A stretch of DNA of 13,123 nucleotides from an uncultured bacterium (GTDB taxonomy: Bacteria > Actinomycetota > Actinomycetes > S36-B12). The notes under the pieces are model-generated. The model was not told the origin of the DNA and did not search any database. It worked only from the letters and a program-made list of their open reading frames with translations. The position numbers were made by a program, and so were the translations under genes. The DNA is taken from contig CAJAKT010000604.1 of the NCBI GenBank assembly GCA_903940375.1, forward strand, positions 1 to 13,123. The letters run 5' to 3'. Shown piece by piece: positions 12,990 to 13,123 of the stretch; position 1 is the first letter of the stretch; every line of letters starts with the position of its first letter.

Positions 12990-13123
12990 ATGACGACTCT
13001 GGCGATCGACTGCGGAGGCGGCGGCATCAAGGGGTCCGTCCTCGACGAGGTCGGCACCATGCGCGCCCATCCGATCCGGGTGCCCACCCCCTATCCCCTG
13101 CCCCCGGCCCTGCTCGTCCAGAC
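12990..13123 (+). CDS. ROK-family / polyphosphate-glucokinase-like protein, N-terminal part (cut by window edge)
   Basis: Only the first 44 residues are present, beginning MTTLAIDCGGGGIKGSVLDE. The D-C-G-G-G-G-I-K-G pattern is the ATP/polyphosphate-binding phosphate-1 loop of ROK-type sugar kinases and actinobacterial polyphosphate glucokinases. The following VPTPYPLPP is typical of the latter group. The predicted role is phosphorylation of glucose or a related sugar, but the substrate-binding half is missing. An in-frame ATG at 12981 would add three residues; neither start has a strong ribosome site, and TATCCC at 12958-12963 is a weak -10 candidate. It diverges from the ApbE gene across 40 bp. 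Confidence 0.75.
   Translation, partial: MTTLAIDCGGGGIKGSVLDEVGTMRAHPIRVPTPYPLPPALLVQ

Noticed and set aside
12950..13087. N-terminal extension of the ApbE protein to 13087
   Set aside because: It would overlap the start of the divergent kinase-like gene and adds residues unrelated to ApbE.

Overview
The window is high-GC, tightly packed bacterial DNA with GTG/TTG starts, TAnnnT-type -10 boxes and many start/stop overlaps. Protein families such as the septum-formation domain and a ROK/polyphosphate-glucokinase-like protein point to an Actinomycetota chromosome. A Nocardioidaceae-like actinobacterium is possible, but I cannot fix the family from sequence alone. I see no insertion sequence, integrase, phage gene or CRISPR array.

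Layout. Positions 1-1889 (minus) hold the pntAB operon for proton-translocating NAD(P) transhydrogenase; pntB runs off the left edge. Across a 201-bp divergent intergenic region, 2091-5439 (plus) is a three-gene overlapping operon: a circularly permuted ATP-grasp protein, an alpha-E (DUF403) protein and a transglutaminase-like protein with an intact Cys-His-Asp triad. This set is a recurring bacterial cassette that comparative genomics has proposed to make or attach a peptide, but whose product I believe is not established. Next comes a secreted septum-formation-like protein (5511-6380, plus). It converges with only one base of separation on an aldo/keto reductase (6382-7323, minus), which lies downstream of a Uup-type ABC-F ATPase (7355-9124, minus). 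Divergent from the ABC-F gene are an FkbM-like methyltransferase (9214-10260, plus) and an unrecognised membrane protein with a cytoplasmic zinc-ribbon-like motif and a four-cysteine exterior domain (10330-11025, plus).

Two tRNA genes follow on the minus strand: tRNA-Arg(ACG), without an encoded CCA, and tRNA-Ser(GCT), with one. They are separated by a 16-bp perfect-stem hairpin. Then come a small secreted Gly-rich protein with a QNQS-repeat tail (11536-11997, plus), an ApbE-type FAD:protein FMN transferase (12011-12949, minus), and the start of a divergent ROK/polyphosphate-glucokinase-like gene cut by the right edge (12990-13123, plus).

Functionally most of this is housekeeping: redox balance, ribosome-associated ATPase, tRNAs, flavinylation and sugar phosphorylation. 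The least understood parts are the ATP-grasp/alpha-E/transglutaminase cassette, the zinc-ribbon membrane protein and its inverted-repeat promoter region, and the small repeat-tailed secreted protein. No gene-free stretch exceeds 300 bases.
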